From contig NZ_JHXD01000024.1 of NCBI RefSeq assembly GCF_000687715.1, forward strand, positions 1-45,219: a stretch of 45,219 bases of DNA, written 5' to 3'. Numbering within the stretch: the first letter of the stretch is position 1; each line of letters starts with the position of its first letter. The stretch is from Xylanibacter ruminicola Ga6B6 (GTDB lineage Bacteria > Bacteroidota > Bacteroidia > Bacteroidales > Bacteroidaceae). Made by a program: the position numbers and the translations under genes. Under the pieces are notes generated by a model. The model ran no database searches and was not told where the DNA came from. It was given only the letters and a program-made list of their open reading frames with translations. This document shows positions 28,156 to 37,898 of this stretch, piece by piece.

Positions 28156-28186
28156 TTGCTGAATTGATTTTTTCTTTGTAATTTTG
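28156..28186 (+). promoter_or_regulatory. Likely promoter of the defence-like operon
   Basis: -7 TAATTTTG at 28179-28186 with a partial -33 (TTG, 28156-28158, within TCTTG) at 20-nt spacing. Transcription would start near 28194 and run through the stem-loop into the small ORF and the helicase gene. It is nearly back to back with the promoter for the minus-strand gene. Confidence 0.55.
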
Positions 28187-28210
28187 TCGCTGCATTGTGG
28201 CATTTGCCTG

Positions 28211-28246
28211 GATTGGCCTTGTGCTTATTGATGGCAATAACCAATC
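28211..28246 (+). promoter_or_regulatory. Bulged stem-loop in the defence operon leader
   Basis: GATTGG (28211-28216) pairs with CCAATC (28241-28246) and TTATTG (28225-28230) with CAATAA (28235-28240), giving a 12-bp stem with an 8-nt one-sided bulge and an ATGG loop. No U-tract follows, so it is not a terminator. Confidence 0.5.
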
Positions 28247-28394
28247 TCTAATGTGAGTGCGGGCTTCATTGCATGACATGAGATTAATAAACCAGATTGC
28301 ATAACAGATTTTAAGCTCCAACTAAGCATGAAGAATCTATATTTTAGCAAAACGGTCAGCTATAGACGTGTCCAAAAACAAGGAGGGTGCAGCT

Positions 28395-28559
28395 ATGAGT
28401 AGTGCCGTAATCATAAAAGAACTTCTCTGCAAGTTACAGACTCTTGTGGGCCTGATCAATGACTTGCGTAGTAACCTTATTAGGCTGCTGCGTGAGCATA
28501 GGAACTATGGACTGGTTTGGGAGGATAAATCAGAAGATGTCTTGTGCAGTGCTCATTAG
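28395..28559 (+). CDS. Small ORF (54 codons) upstream of the helicase, unknown
   Basis: MSSAVIIKELLCKLQTL followed by a leucine-rich, probably helical stretch (LINDLRSNLIRLLREH) and an acidic end. The start is chosen because AGGAGG (28381-28386) lies 8 nt before this ATG, an unusually strong Shine-Dalgarno site for Bacteroidota. The next gene starts 44 nt after its stop. I recognise no family. It may be a small regulator or toxin-antitoxin-like partner of the island, a decayed remnant, or not translated. Confidence 0.4.
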   Translation: MSSAVIIKELLCKLQTLVGLINDLRSNLIRLLREHRNYGLVWEDKSEDVLCSAH

Positions 28560-28603
28560 CTCATGTAAATAGATAATTGTTGGTTTTAGTGCAGGATTTG
28601 AAT

Positions 28604-31387
28604 ATGAATATAAGTTATGCAGCTGGGCAACGAATTACTGTTCGTGGTGAGGATTTCCTTATCACCAGTGTAGAAAGAGATATAAATGATGTTTATTTGC
28701 TACATGTCACAGGTATCAGTGAATTGGTGAAGAACCACCATTTCATATTTGATACGAGCATTGACACTGACATTGAGATCGTCAGCCCTTCCAATACTCT
28801 GCTTGTGGCAGATAAGGATCCACGTTGGCGTAAAACACGTCTTCTTATCGAAACTGCGATTAGAAGTAATGCCTTCTTCTCGCATAAGATAACGGTAGCT
28901 CAAGGTGGCGCCTATGATATCGCAGAATATCAGATGGAACCTACCTTGAAGGCTATGGAACTGCCTCGCCCACGATTGCTTATAGCTGATGGCGTAGGTC
29001 TTGGTAAGACTATCGAAGTAGGTATATTCCTGAGTGAGATGATACGTCGTGGTCGTGGCAAACGAATCCTCGTTTGTGCTTTGAAGAGTATTCTAGCCCA
29101 GTTCCAGGAAGAAATCTGGAATCGTTTTGCCATTCCTCTCGTTCGTTTGGATAGTGTCGGAGTCGCAAAGATTCAGAGTGAGATTCCAATGAATAAGAAT
29201 CCCTTTGACTACTACGACAAAACCATTATCTCTATTGATACGCTGAAAAACAATGGCCGTTTTCGTGCATGGCTTGAAAAGACTCATTGGGATATTATCG
29301 TCATTGATGAGTGCCATAAGGTTGCCAACGAGGACAGCTTACGTGGTGACTTGGCTCAGTTCCTTGCTCAGAAGTGTGATTCGATGATCCTAACTTCCGC
29401 AACACCACACAATGGAAGTGCTGAATCTTTCGCAAATCTTATGCGAATGCTCGATCCTATTTCCATTCCTCGCAATGGTGAATACACCCAGGAAGATGTT
29501 AAGCCATACTACGTCCGTCGATTTAAGAAAGATATCGATGACGATAAAATTCGTGGCCAGTTTCAGGATCGTAAGGTTATCAGTATTTCTGTTGACCTTC
29601 ATCCTGAAGAAGAAAAGTTCCTTAAAGTGCAGCATACTAAGTTCCGTTCTGTCAACAAAGAAGACGGAACAGACCCACTGTTCTCTTTGTCACTTTTCAA
29701 GAGCTACCTTTCATCTCCATACGCTGCAAAGGCTTCACTTGAAGAACGCATCAAGAAAGATGACAGCATAGAGATTAAGGAGCTGCTTGATTTGGTAAAC
29801 AGTAATATCAATCTTGGTATCGATACCCGTTATGTCGCTTTCCGTGAGAAGCTGAAAGAGATTTGGAAGAAGAATCCCAAAGAACGTGTTGTCATCTTCA
29901 CGGAGCGTATTGCCACCATGAAATTCCTTGAGGAGATTATCAAAAAGGAATTCAAACTGAATGAAGATCAAGTAAAGCGTTTTGATGGCTCACTTACTGA
30001 TACTGAACAGGAAGAGATGGTCAACGATTTCGCTAAGGAAGATAGCAAAATCCGTGTATTCATTTCCAGTGATTCTGGTTCTCAGGGTGTAAACCTCCAT
30101 TATTTCTGCCATATCATGTTTAACTATGATATACCCTGGAGCCTTATCACCCTCGAACAGCGTAATGGTCGTATCGACCGCTATGGACAGAAACAAACGC
30201 CCATCATTTACTATCTTGTTGCCCAAGGTCAGGATGCTGACCTACGCACCGACTTCCGTATCATCGATAAGCTGCGTGACAAGGAACAAGAGGTTCACGA
30301 CACTTTGGGCGATGCCATGAGTGTGATGGAGCTTTATAATAGCAAGAAAGAGGAAGATGAAGTGGCAGAAGCCTTGAAGAAAGGTGACGAAGAGTTCCTT
30401 CAGCCTGGCCGTCGCCAGCGCAGAGGGTTTGGGCGTCCTGACATCGTGGCAACTACTCCAGCCAAGGAACACCTCTCAGATAAGATCTTTGAGCCTAAAC
30501 TATCACTGTATCAGACAGACGAGTCTTTCTACCGTGACCTATTCAATGAACTTGAAGCTATCGACTCCATTCGTCACGGCGATGTTAGCTGGAAAGAAGG
30601 TGATGTTCCTTACGTTGAAGTCAAAAACAATGCTGAGTTAAGCGATGTACTGTTCGATATGCCTCGTGAAGCTGTGCCTTTAGATAACATTTTCCGCCTG
30701 TGTGCAGATAAACCAACATTGAATAAGTCGATAGCAGCATCCCGCAAGAGCAAAGATGGTGGTTGGAGCAAGTTCTTACCTTTGTATGACCTCCATCCCA
30801 TTATTCAGTATCTGCTTACTAAGTTTACGGCTTCAGTTCCTAAGAACCAGGCATTTGTTGTTAAGGGTGAACAGTTACCTAAGGGAATGAGCTACTATTT
30901 GTTCTATGGCAGTCATGCCAATGGATTAGGACAGACGCTAGTTAGCAAGTTCTTTGTGGTTCCTCTCGATAAAGAGGGTGCTATCCGTGAACAGCCCGTA
31001 TCATTGGACGAGTTCTTGAATAAATATCCTATCACAGAAGGCTTCCTACAGGGAGTCCAAGAGGCTGATGTCGAGATCTTGCAGTGCAATCTGTCGAGTG
31101 CCGTATCTAAAGGCAACGAGATGTACATGATGCAAAAGCAGTTTGATGTGGCCGTCAAGATGGAAGAACAACTGACAGAATACAAAAAGAAGCTCGATAA
31201 ATGGACAAATGATGCCGAAACGCTTTTTGGGGGTGAGGATGTAATTCTTACACGTCGCAATCGTGATAAACAGATAGAAGAGATACACACTATTCGCGAC
31301 GAGTCGAGTCAGTTTTATCAAGATATGTTCTCACTAGACAAGGCAGATCCATACATGCGCCTGCTGGCAGTTTTTTATAATTTCTAA
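28604..31387 (+). CDS. SNF2-family helicase, DrmD/BrxHII-like
   Basis: 927 residues from ATG 28604 ([15 protein letters not shown]); an upstream TTG at 28577 is possible. Superfamily 2 motifs are intact: Walker A GVGLGKT (about residue 129), II VIDECHK (about 235), [12 protein letters not shown] (about 263), [12 protein letters not shown] (about 488) and [13 protein letters not shown] (about 519). The DECH box, GVGLGKTIE and QRNGRIDR are typical of the HepA/SNF2 group found in DISARM class 1 (DrmD) and BREX type 3 (BrxHII). The N-terminal 90 residues look like a small beta domain; the last 300 residues have a charged helix ([16 protein letters not shown]). It should be a dsDNA translocase working with the methylase encoded 20 nt downstream. 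Confidence 0.85.
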   Translation: MNISYAAGQRITVRGEDFLITSVERDINDVYLLHVTGISELVKNHHFIFDTSIDTDIEIVSPSNTLLVADKDPRWRKTRLLIETAIRSNAFFSHKITVAQGGAYDIAEYQMEPTLKAMELPRPRLLIADGVGLGKTIEVGIFLSEMIRRGRGKRILVCALKSILAQFQEEIWNRFAIPLVRLDSVGVAKIQSEIPMNKNPFDYYDKTIISIDTLKNNGRFRAWLEKTHWDIIVIDECHKVANEDSLRGDLAQFLAQKCDSMILTSATPHNGSAESFANLMRMLDPISIPRNGEYTQEDVKPYYVRRFKKDIDDDKIRGQFQDRKVISISVDLHPEEEKFLKVQHTKFRSVNKEDGTDPLFSLSLFKSYLSSPYAAKASLEERIKKDDSIEIKELLDLVNSNINLGIDTRYVAFREKLKEIWKKNPKERVVIFTERIATMKFLEEIIKKEFKLNEDQVKRFDGSLTDTEQEEMVNDFAKEDSKIRVFISSDSGSQGVNLHYFCHIMFNYDIPWSLITLEQRNGRIDRYGQKQTPIIYYLVAQGQDADLRTDFRIIDKLRDKEQEVHDTLGDAMSVMELYNSKKEEDEVAEALKKGDEEFLQPGRRQRRGFGRPDIVATTPAKEHLSDKIFEPKLSLYQTDESFYRDLFNELEAIDSIRHGDVSWKEGDVPYVEVKNNAELSDVLFDMPREAVPLDNIFRLCADKPTLNKSIAASRKSKDGGWSKFLPLYDLHPIIQYLLTKFTASVPKNQAFVVKGEQLPKGMSYYLFYGSHANGLGQTLVSKFFVVPLDKEGAIREQPVSLDEFLNKYPITEGFLQGVQEADVEILQCNLSSAVSKGNEMYMMQKQFDVAVKMEEQLTEYKKKLDKWTNDAETLFGGEDVILTRRNRDKQIEEIHTIRDESSQFYQDMFSLDKADPYMRLLAVFYNF

Positions 31388-31407
31388 CAGATTAAACAAG
31401 CAATTCT

Positions 31408-34400
31408 ATGACTGACAATATAAAATATCGTTTCATCCAAAACGTAGGTGATTATTTCCCTTCTGGATATTTTGGTGAGGATTTTCTGGACAAAGTGCAA
31501 AAGTGTTCTGGCCTGTCTAATGACGAGGTTAAGGCTCTTTGTTCTCCTTTTGTTCGACTCCAGCATGACTATGACGAATATAAGAATTTCATCATCAATA
31601 ATAATCCGCGTACAGAGGATGCCATCAAAAAGACCCATGACTTCAATACTCAACTGTTGAAGATACTGGGTTATGAAACTGGTCATGCTTACCAGGAACA
31701 TTGTATCGTTAATGAAGATTCTGACCCCATCGAGATGATTCCTGTGCGTCATATTCTTCGCCAAGGTCAGCAGGTGAAGATGTTCGTCATGGAGATGCAG
31801 AATCTGATAGCCATTAATGATCAAGAACCTGCAGGACTCTTTGAACAGCAGTATGAAAGTGAGCCGGACCGCAATACCAAACAACAGAAATATTCTGCTC
31901 GCCAGTGGCGATTTGTTTTTGAACTGCCTGATGGATATAAGATATCTCCAGCCATTATCAATAAGGCTATTACCCAGATATTCTTACTGCCAGAAGACCG
32001 CCGTCCACATTTCATTCTGATGATGGCAGGTAATATGGTATTCCTGTTTGATAAAGACAAATGGGTTAAAGGCAGCTATCTGCAGTTCTCGCTCGACGAA
32101 CTCTTTGCTCAGGCTCGTGTTCCTGCTTTTAAGAACTACTATGCTTTGTTCCACATGTTGGTAAGCAAGCAAACACTGGCAGCTGAGGGCGAAATGGTAT
32201 TGATGGACACCATCATCGAGGAAAGCTACAAAAATGCCTACGAGGTCACAAAGGATTTGAAGGAAGGAGTCATTCTTGCAGTAGAGACTTTAGCTAATGA
32301 AGCTCTGCACTACATGAAGAATGTGGTGAATCGCCCTTTTGGCAAATACAATAAAGAAACGGATACTTATGACGAAACCGATGATGACTTCGAGTCAGAG
32401 GTCAAGGATGACTGTCTAACCATCATTTATCGTCTGCTCTTCCTTTTCTATGCAGAGAGTCGTGAAGAGTTGGAAATACTTCCAGTTGGCGATGAGGTAT
32501 ATAAGCGAGGCTATTCACTGGAATCCCTTCGCGATTTAGAGATGGTACGTCTCAACTCTCAGGAAAGTCGCGACGGATATTTCTTCGATGACAGCATCCA
32601 TCATTTGTTCAACCTGTTGTCTGATGGTCACAATGCTACATTATCTGGATATTATAAGAGTTTCCGAGTTCGTCCTATCGACTCACCATTGTTCAATAAC
32701 AAAAATTTGAAACATCTGGCTGATGTACGTATCCGTAATATCAAGTGGCAGGAAATTATCAAAGCCCTCTCACTCTCTAAAAAGAAAAACTACTGTGGTC
32801 GCATCAGCTATGCCAATCTGGGTGTAAACCAGTTGGGTAGTGTATATGAAAGTCTGCTTGCATTCCGTGGCTTCTATGCAGAGGAAGACTATATCGAGGT
32901 ACACAAGGCGAATGATCCTTCAGATGGTACATTCTTGGTTCCCTACAGCCGTATGGGCGACTTTGATATTTCAGAAGTACTATGCAATCGGGAAACTGGT
33001 GAACCCGTTATTCTGCCCAAGGGTACTTTCGTTTATCGACTGAATGGACGTGATCGTCAGAAGTCAGCAAGTTACTACACACCAGAAGTACTGACGCGCA
33101 GCACGGTTAAATATACCTTGAAGGCTATCATCGATGATGTAGCTGCCAATAAGCGCAAGGCCACAGAACTTCTTGATCTGAAAATCTTGGAACCAGCCAT
33201 GGGTGCTGCCGCCTTCCAGAACGAAGTCATCAATCAGTTGGCTGAGGCCTATCTTACCCATCAGCAGCGACAGCAGCGTGAACGTGGATTAAAGAACTGG
33301 CGCATTCAACCTGACAAATATCGCGATGAACTTCAAAGAGTCAAGGCATTTATTGCCACCCACAATGTCTATGGTGTTGACTTGAACCCCACGGCTATCG
33401 AGTTAGGTAAGCTTTCTTTGTGGCTCAATGTGATTCACAAGGATATGGAACCCCCCTTCTTTGCAAACCGTCTTGCTGTCGGTAATGCTGTTATTGGCGC
33501 TTGGCTGAAGGTGTATAGCAAAGATGACGTGAAAGGAATCTTTGAGAGGCAAGGCCGTCCGCTAAAGCAGAACAAATGGTGGGAAAAAGCTCCTCATAAG
33601 ATAAAGTTCTTCTCCAACCGAGTGAACCGTTCTGTCAACGATGTCTATCACTTCCTACTTCCTGATGCCAATATGCTTGGTGTGCGAAGTATCAAAGAAC
33701 AGAAACAGGCTCATCCTAATGAGTTTGCTCGCATGACGCTTATCCTGAAGGATTGGACAGCGCCTATCACCGAATATGATTTCCAGACGCTCCAGCGATT
33801 GTCTGGTAAAATTGATATATTGTTGAAAGAGTATTATACTGATCAAATCTCTATCGACAAATACACCAACAATCGTAATGAGGTATGGGATGGTATTGAC
33901 CATTCTGACAGCGAATCAATGTTTAAGGAAGAAGAGCAGGCAGAGAGCTATGCTCGCAAGCAGCAACTCTTTGATACCCGCTATGGACATAACAATGCCT
34001 ATCGCAAATTGAAACTGGCGATGGATTACTGGTGCTCGTTGTGGTTCTGGGAGTATAAAGATGCTGAGAGTATTCCTACCCGTGAGGAATATTGGGCAGA
34101 CATAGAGGCATTGCTCGATGTAGATAACGACAAACTTGATAATCGTACTCGTCAAGCCTTGGAACGTGCTGATATGGTATGTGAAGATGAGCCTGAGTAC
34201 AATCGTATTTCAGAGGATGAAGCACAGATTGTAGCCAAGACGCAAGAGGAAATACTCACCGAAGCTCAAGGTAATACTTCTTTGTTCTCTGATGAAGATC
34301 CACAGCGCTTTAAGATAGTCTGTCGTTTGTCTGAGCGTTATCGTTTCTTCCATCCCATGCTGGAATTCATTGAAGTATTCTGGCTCCGTGATGGATTTGA

Positions 34401-36372
34401 CATCATATGCGGTAATCCACCTTGGATTAAACTTGAGTTTAATGAGAAAGATGTTATTTCTGATAAATATCCAGAAGTAGCTATCCGTAATGTTAGTTCT
34501 CCAATAATTCGTCAGCGTATTGAAGATTTTATGCGAGACTCCTCAATGGAGAAGTTGTATATTAGTGAACAGAATGAACAGGCATGTAGTACTATTTTTC
34601 TTAATGCCTTTTGTAATTATCCTTTACTTATAGGGCAAAAAACAAACTTATACAAATGTGTTTTGTCCAACTGCATGGAAATGGCTTCTCCTGCAAATGG
34701 ATACATTGGAATCTTGTGTCCTGAAGGAGTATATGACGATCCTAAGGGACAACCTTTACGAAAAGTTCTATACAAAAGATTAAGATATCATTTTCAATAC
34801 GTTAATGCACTTCTGTTGTTTGCTGAAATTGATTGGCATACAAAATACGGCTGTCATATTTTAGGAAGTGTACAAGAGAGCGCGGACTTTATAAATATAT
34901 ATAATTTGTATCACCCCAGCACAATAGACGGCTGTCTAAATCATGATGGGCATGGTATTTGTGGTGGAATAAAAGATGGTGAAGGAAAGTGGAATACTAA
35001 GCCACACCGTGATCGAATTGTCCATTTTACAAACAGAGAAATAGAACTTTTATCAAATACTTTTGAGGATGGAACTACAAAAGATTGCGCAAAATTGATT
35101 AGTCTGCACTCACAGTTAATTATAAATGTTATAGAAAAAATTTCTGAATATCCATCACATGTTAAAGATATTGCAAATATTGTTACAACGTGCTTTGATG
35201 AAAGTGGCGCTCAGAGAGAAAGAATTACAAAACGTGAAACGTGTTACACGGATGGTGATGATTATAAATTTATTTATAGTGGGCCACATTTTCATGTTGC
35301 AAATCCTATATATCAAACCCCTAAAACTGTATGCGATACTAACAGATCTTATGATAGTATCAGCCTGCTACAATTGAGTGCAGATTATGTTCCTCGAACA
35401 AATTACATCCCATTGCGACCTATAGAAGAATATAAACAATTGATAAAAGGATTCCAAAAGGGTCAAGATGATAAAGGCCAACCATTGTATGATAGCTGGA
35501 TGGATTATTATAAGTTGGGCTTCAGAGCAATGCTCAGCATTGAAGGTGAACGATCGTTGATATGTGCTGTTTTGCGCAGCAAAACAGCACATATCAACGG
35601 TGTTATCTCCGCTGCATTTAACAGCGGAGATAACACCGTGGATATGGCTGCGCTTTGTTCCTCAATTGTTATGGATTTCTATGTTAAGATTATTGCGATG
35701 CAAAATTTGAATCCTAGAAGAATTCAATATTTTCCAATAAATGTAGAACAAAAATATCAATCAGCACTCTATTCTCGTACACTCATGCTCAACTGCCTCA
35801 CGAAACACTATGCTGTCCTGTGGGGTGAAGTCTGGCGTGACGATTTCTGTAGCCAAACATGGAGTATAGATGATAATCGTCTGCATCCTTTTTCTACATT
35901 AACAGAGAAATGGTCATGGGATACTCCACTTCGCAACTACTTCGAGCGTCGTCAGGCATTAGTGGAAATTGATGTATTATCTGCTATGGCTTTGGGAATG
36001 AGTTTACAAGATTTGGAGATGATATATACCATTCAGTTCCCTGTGCTTCAACAGAATGAGAATGATACTTGGTATGATGCCGAAGGTAAGATTGTCTTTA
36101 CCTGTTCCAAAGGTCTTGTTGGAGTAGGTCTTGACCGAAAGCGCAACAACAGTACTGGTATGCTTGGATGGGAGGATATTCGTGGTGAACAGATAGACGA
36201 AAATACCTATGCAGGTACATCACCCACTCATACCCACACCATCGACCCAGCCAAGAGCGAACTCTATAGTGGCCAGCAACAAACCTTCGTAGCACCATAC
36301 ACCCGCTGCGACCGCATCGCCGACTATCGTACCGCCTGGGCACATTTCGAAAAAGTATTTGCAGACAAATAA
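31408..36372 (+). CDS. Large adenine-specific DNA methyltransferase, DrmMI/PglX-like
   Basis: 1654 residues. SAM-binding motif I is EPAMGAAAF (about residue 595), a variant of DPACGSGAF. It is followed by VYGVDLNPTAIELGKLSLWLN (about 655) and the catalytic N6-adenine motif IV NPPW in CGNPPWIKLEF (about 1002). The N-terminal 550 residues and the C-terminal 600 are long extensions as in BREX PglX and DISARM DrmMI; the part after NPPW should hold the target-recognition domain. I see no clear nuclease motif, so it probably marks self DNA. Sequence from about 34440 to 35770 is markedly more AT-rich than its flanks, and two perfect hairpins lie at 35555-35639. The stop is 14 nt before the AlbA_2 gene. 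Confidence 0.87.
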   Translation: MTDNIKYRFIQNVGDYFPSGYFGEDFLDKVQKCSGLSNDEVKALCSPFVRLQHDYDEYKNFIINNNPRTEDAIKKTHDFNTQLLKILGYETGHAYQEHCIVNEDSDPIEMIPVRHILRQGQQVKMFVMEMQNLIAINDQEPAGLFEQQYESEPDRNTKQQKYSARQWRFVFELPDGYKISPAIINKAITQIFLLPEDRRPHFILMMAGNMVFLFDKDKWVKGSYLQFSLDELFAQARVPAFKNYYALFHMLVSKQTLAAEGEMVLMDTIIEESYKNAYEVTKDLKEGVILAVETLANEALHYMKNVVNRPFGKYNKETDTYDETDDDFESEVKDDCLTIIYRLLFLFYAESREELEILPVGDEVYKRGYSLESLRDLEMVRLNSQESRDGYFFDDSIHHLFNLLSDGHNATLSGYYKSFRVRPIDSPLFNNKNLKHLADVRIRNIKWQEIIKALSLSKKKNYCGRISYANLGVNQLGSVYESLLAFRGFYAEEDYIEVHKANDPSDGTFLVPYSRMGDFDISEVLCNRETGEPVILPKGTFVYRLNGRDRQKSASYYTPEVLTRSTVKYTLKAIIDDVAANKRKATELLDLKILEPAMGAAAFQNEVINQLAEAYLTHQQRQQRERGLKNWRIQPDKYRDELQRVKAFIATHNVYGVDLNPTAIELGKLSLWLNVIHKDMEPPFFANRLAVGNAVIGAWLKVYSKDDVKGIFERQGRPLKQNKWWEKAPHKIKFFSNRVNRSVNDVYHFLLPDANMLGVRSIKEQKQAHPNEFARMTLILKDWTAPITEYDFQTLQRLSGKIDILLKEYYTDQISIDKYTNNRNEVWDGIDHSDSESMFKEEEQAESYARKQQLFDTRYGHNNAYRKLKLAMDYWCSLWFWEYKDAESIPTREEYWADIEALLDVDNDKLDNRTRQALERADMVCEDEPEYNRISEDEAQIVAKTQEEILTEAQGNTSLFSDEDPQRFKIVCRLSERYRFFHPMLEFIEVFWLRDGFDIICGNPPWIKLEFNEKDVISDKYPEVAIRNVSSPIIRQRIEDFMRDSSMEKLYISEQNEQACSTIFLNAFCNYPLLIGQKTNLYKCVLSNCMEMASPANGYIGILCPEGVYDDPKGQPLRKVLYKRLRYHFQYVNALLLFAEIDWHTKYGCHILGSVQESADFINIYNLYHPSTIDGCLNHDGHGICGGIKDGEGKWNTKPHRDRIVHFTNREIELLSNTFEDGTTKDCAKLISLHSQLIINVIEKISEYPSHVKDIANIVTTCFDESGAQRERITKRETCYTDGDDYKFIYSGPHFHVANPIYQTPKTVCDTNRSYDSISLLQLSADYVPRTNYIPLRPIEEYKQLIKGFQKGQDDKGQPLYDSWMDYYKLGFRAMLSIEGERSLICAVLRSKTAHINGVISAAFNSGDNTVDMAALCSSIVMDFYVKIIAMQNLNPRRIQYFPINVEQKYQSALYSRTLMLNCLTKHYAVLWGEVWRDDFCSQTWSIDDNRLHPFSTLTEKWSWDTPLRNYFERRQALVEIDVLSAMALGMSLQDLEMIYTIQFPVLQQNENDTWYDAEGKIVFTCSKGLVGVGLDRKRNNSTGMLGWEDIRGEQIDENTYAGTSPTHTHTIDPAKSELYSGQQQTFVAPYTRCDRIADYRTAWAHFEKVFADK
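35555..35599 (+). repeat. Perfect 21-bp hairpin inside the methyltransferase gene (first of two)
   Basis: Arm 35555-35575 (starting CGTTGATATGTG) is the exact reverse complement of 35579-35599, with a 3-nt loop GCA. It encodes residues of the stretch SLICAVLRSKTAHING, so the reading frame passes through intact. Confidence 0.95.
35597..35639 (+). repeat. Perfect 18-bp hairpin inside the methyltransferase gene (second of two)
   Basis: Arm 35597-35614 (ACGGTGTTATCTCCGCTG) is the exact reverse complement of 35622-35639, with a 7-nt loop CATTTAA. It shares three bases with the right arm of the first hairpin. It encodes NGVISAAFNSGDNTV. Confidence 0.95.
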
Positions 36373-36386
36373 AAAGTTATAAGGAT

Positions 36387-37898
36387 ATGGCACTACCAAT
36401 TAATATTGAAGATTTGCTGAACAAGCGGAAAGTAGAAGGGAACAGGATTGAGTTCAAAAAAGGCTGGAACCCTGCTGAAATCTATCATAGTATCTGCGCT
36501 TTCGCTAACGACTTCGACAACCTCGGAGGCGGTTATATACTCGTGGGAGTCGAAGAGAATGAATACGGTATCGCCAAAAGACCTGTACCTGGCATCAATA
36601 TTGAGGCTGTGGACGGAATCATGAAAAAGATGGTTGGGTTTAATAATATGTTCGACCCATACTATCTGCCACGAACCTCGGTTGAAGAGGTTGATGGGCA
36701 GCAGGTGCTGGTGATTTGGGCACCATCAGGTGTGAACCGTCCGTATGCTATCCCAGTGGATGTAACGGCAAAGGAGAAAAAGATGAAGTATTACATCCGA
36801 AGTGGTTCAAGCAGCATTGTTGCCAAGGGTGAAGTACTGGATGAACTGAGAGACATGGCCAACCGTGTGCCGTTCGACGAGCGTCCGAATCCAGAAATCA
36901 CTATGAGTGATATCTCTATGGTATTGTTACGTGATTATTTGGCCACCATTGGCAGCAAACTGGAAGCTTCACTCTTCACGCAGCCATTGGCAGATACGCT
37001 GGAGCAGATGGAACTGTTGACTGGCCCGACAGAGAACCGTATGATTAAGAACGTAGCGGGAATGATGTTCTGCGAACGTCCTGAGAAGTTCTTCCCTTAT
37101 ACGCAGATTGATGTTGTGACATTTCCAGAAGGAAAACTGAAGAATCCACAGAACTTCACAGAAAAGACGTTCAAAGGAAGTGTGCCACAGATTATCAAGC
37201 AGACGATGGACTATCTGGAAACTAACATTCTTTATGAGACGGTTCAGAAAGTGTCTGGCAAGCAGGAAGCTGATCGATTCTGGAACTATCCTTATGATGC
37301 TATAGAAGAAGCTGTTGTCAATTCGATGTATCATAGAGACTATCAGCAACATGAACCCGTAGAGATTACCATTGAGCCTGATGGTATCACCATTCTCAAC
37401 TGTCCCGGGCCTGACCGTAGCATTCCTATGTCGGCTATCGAAAAAGGTGATAGTTTGAAGAGTCGTCGTTATCGGAACCGCAGGTTGGGTGACTTCTTGA
37501 AAGAGTTGGATTTGACGGAGGGCCGTTCAACAGGAGTACCCACCATTCAGGAGAAACTGGCTGCCAATGGTTCTCCCCGTGCCACTTTCGAGACGACAGA
37601 AGATCGTCTGACATTCCTTATCCACATCCCGACTCATGCAGGTTGTGATAACAAACCTGCTACGGAAACAACTACGGAAACAACTACGGAGAAAACTACG
37701 GAAACAACTACGGAAACAACTACGGAAACAATCATTAGACTGATGAGAGAGAACCCTCAAATTACCAATAAGGAACTGGCTGCAGCTTGTGGTATCACAG
37801 AAGATGGTGTTTATTGGAATACAAAAAAACTGAAAAAGAATAACATCGTCCGGCGTGTTGGAGGTAAGTTTGGTGGACATTGGGAGGTCTTAACATAG
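36387..37898 (+). CDS. AlbA_2 (Schlafen-like)-HATPase-winged-helix protein, RecG-like COG2865 family
   Basis: 503 residues. The AlbA_2 domain (about 15-135) shows IEFKKGW and SICAFANDFDNLGGGYILVG; a C-terminal GHKL-like ATP-binding module (about 300-400) shows YDAIEEAVVNSMYHRDY and LTEGRSTGVPTI. A Thr/Glu linker encoded by 12-bp tandem repeats (residues about 426-448) leads to a winged helix-turn-helix (ITNKELAAACGITEDGVYWNTKKLKK). Members often sit next to restriction-modification and other defence genes and may act as regulators or nucleic-acid-binding sensors; the annotation as a RecG-like helicase is historical. Spacing to the methylase is 14 nt, so it is in the same operon. Confidence 0.85.
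   Translation: MALPINIEDLLNKRKVEGNRIEFKKGWNPAEIYHSICAFANDFDNLGGGYILVGVEENEYGIAKRPVPGINIEAVDGIMKKMVGFNNMFDPYYLPRTSVEEVDGQQVLVIWAPSGVNRPYAIPVDVTAKEKKMKYYIRSGSSSIVAKGEVLDELRDMANRVPFDERPNPEITMSDISMVLLRDYLATIGSKLEASLFTQPLADTLEQMELLTGPTENRMIKNVAGMMFCERPEKFFPYTQIDVVTFPEGKLKNPQNFTEKTFKGSVPQIIKQTMDYLETNILYETVQKVSGKQEADRFWNYPYDAIEEAVVNSMYHRDYQQHEPVEITIEPDGITILNCPGPDRSIPMSAIEKGDSLKSRRYRNRRLGDFLKELDLTEGRSTGVPTIQEKLAANGSPRATFETTEDRLTFLIHIPTHAGCDNKPATETTTETTTEKTTETTTETTTETIIRLMRENPQITNKELAAACGITEDGVYWNTKKLKKNNIVRRVGGKFGGHWEVLT
37662..37730 (+). repeat. 12-bp tandem repeat encoding a Thr/Glu linker
   Basis: Unit ACGGAAACAACT in 5.75 copies; the third copy differs (ACGGAGAAAACT). Each unit encodes TETT, so copy-number change lengthens or shortens the linker by four residues without breaking the frame. 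Confidence 0.95.

Larger units (their letters stand above)
28052..28394. other. Intergenic region of 343 nt between the small basic gene and the defence-like island
   Basis: AT-rich divergent control region. It holds the minus-strand promoter at 28108-28139, a plus-strand promoter at 28158-28186 and a stem-loop at 28211-28246. The rest (28250-28380) shows no convincing ORF, tRNA or direct repeats; no integrase attachment site is recognisable. Confidence 0.6.

Noticed and set aside
28604..36372. Complete DISARM or BREX system
   Set aside because: The helicase and methylase resemble components of both, but drmA, drmB, drmC, pglZ and brxC are not present in the window, so the full system names are not used.
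31408..36372. Type IIG restriction-modification enzyme
   Set aside because: The length and NPPW motif would allow it, but I see no PD-ExK or other nuclease motif in the N-terminal extension, and the partner helicase points to a DISARM/BREX-like role.
37662..37730. Phase-variable on/off switch by repeat slippage
   Set aside because: The unit is 12 nt, a multiple of three, so slippage does not shift the frame.
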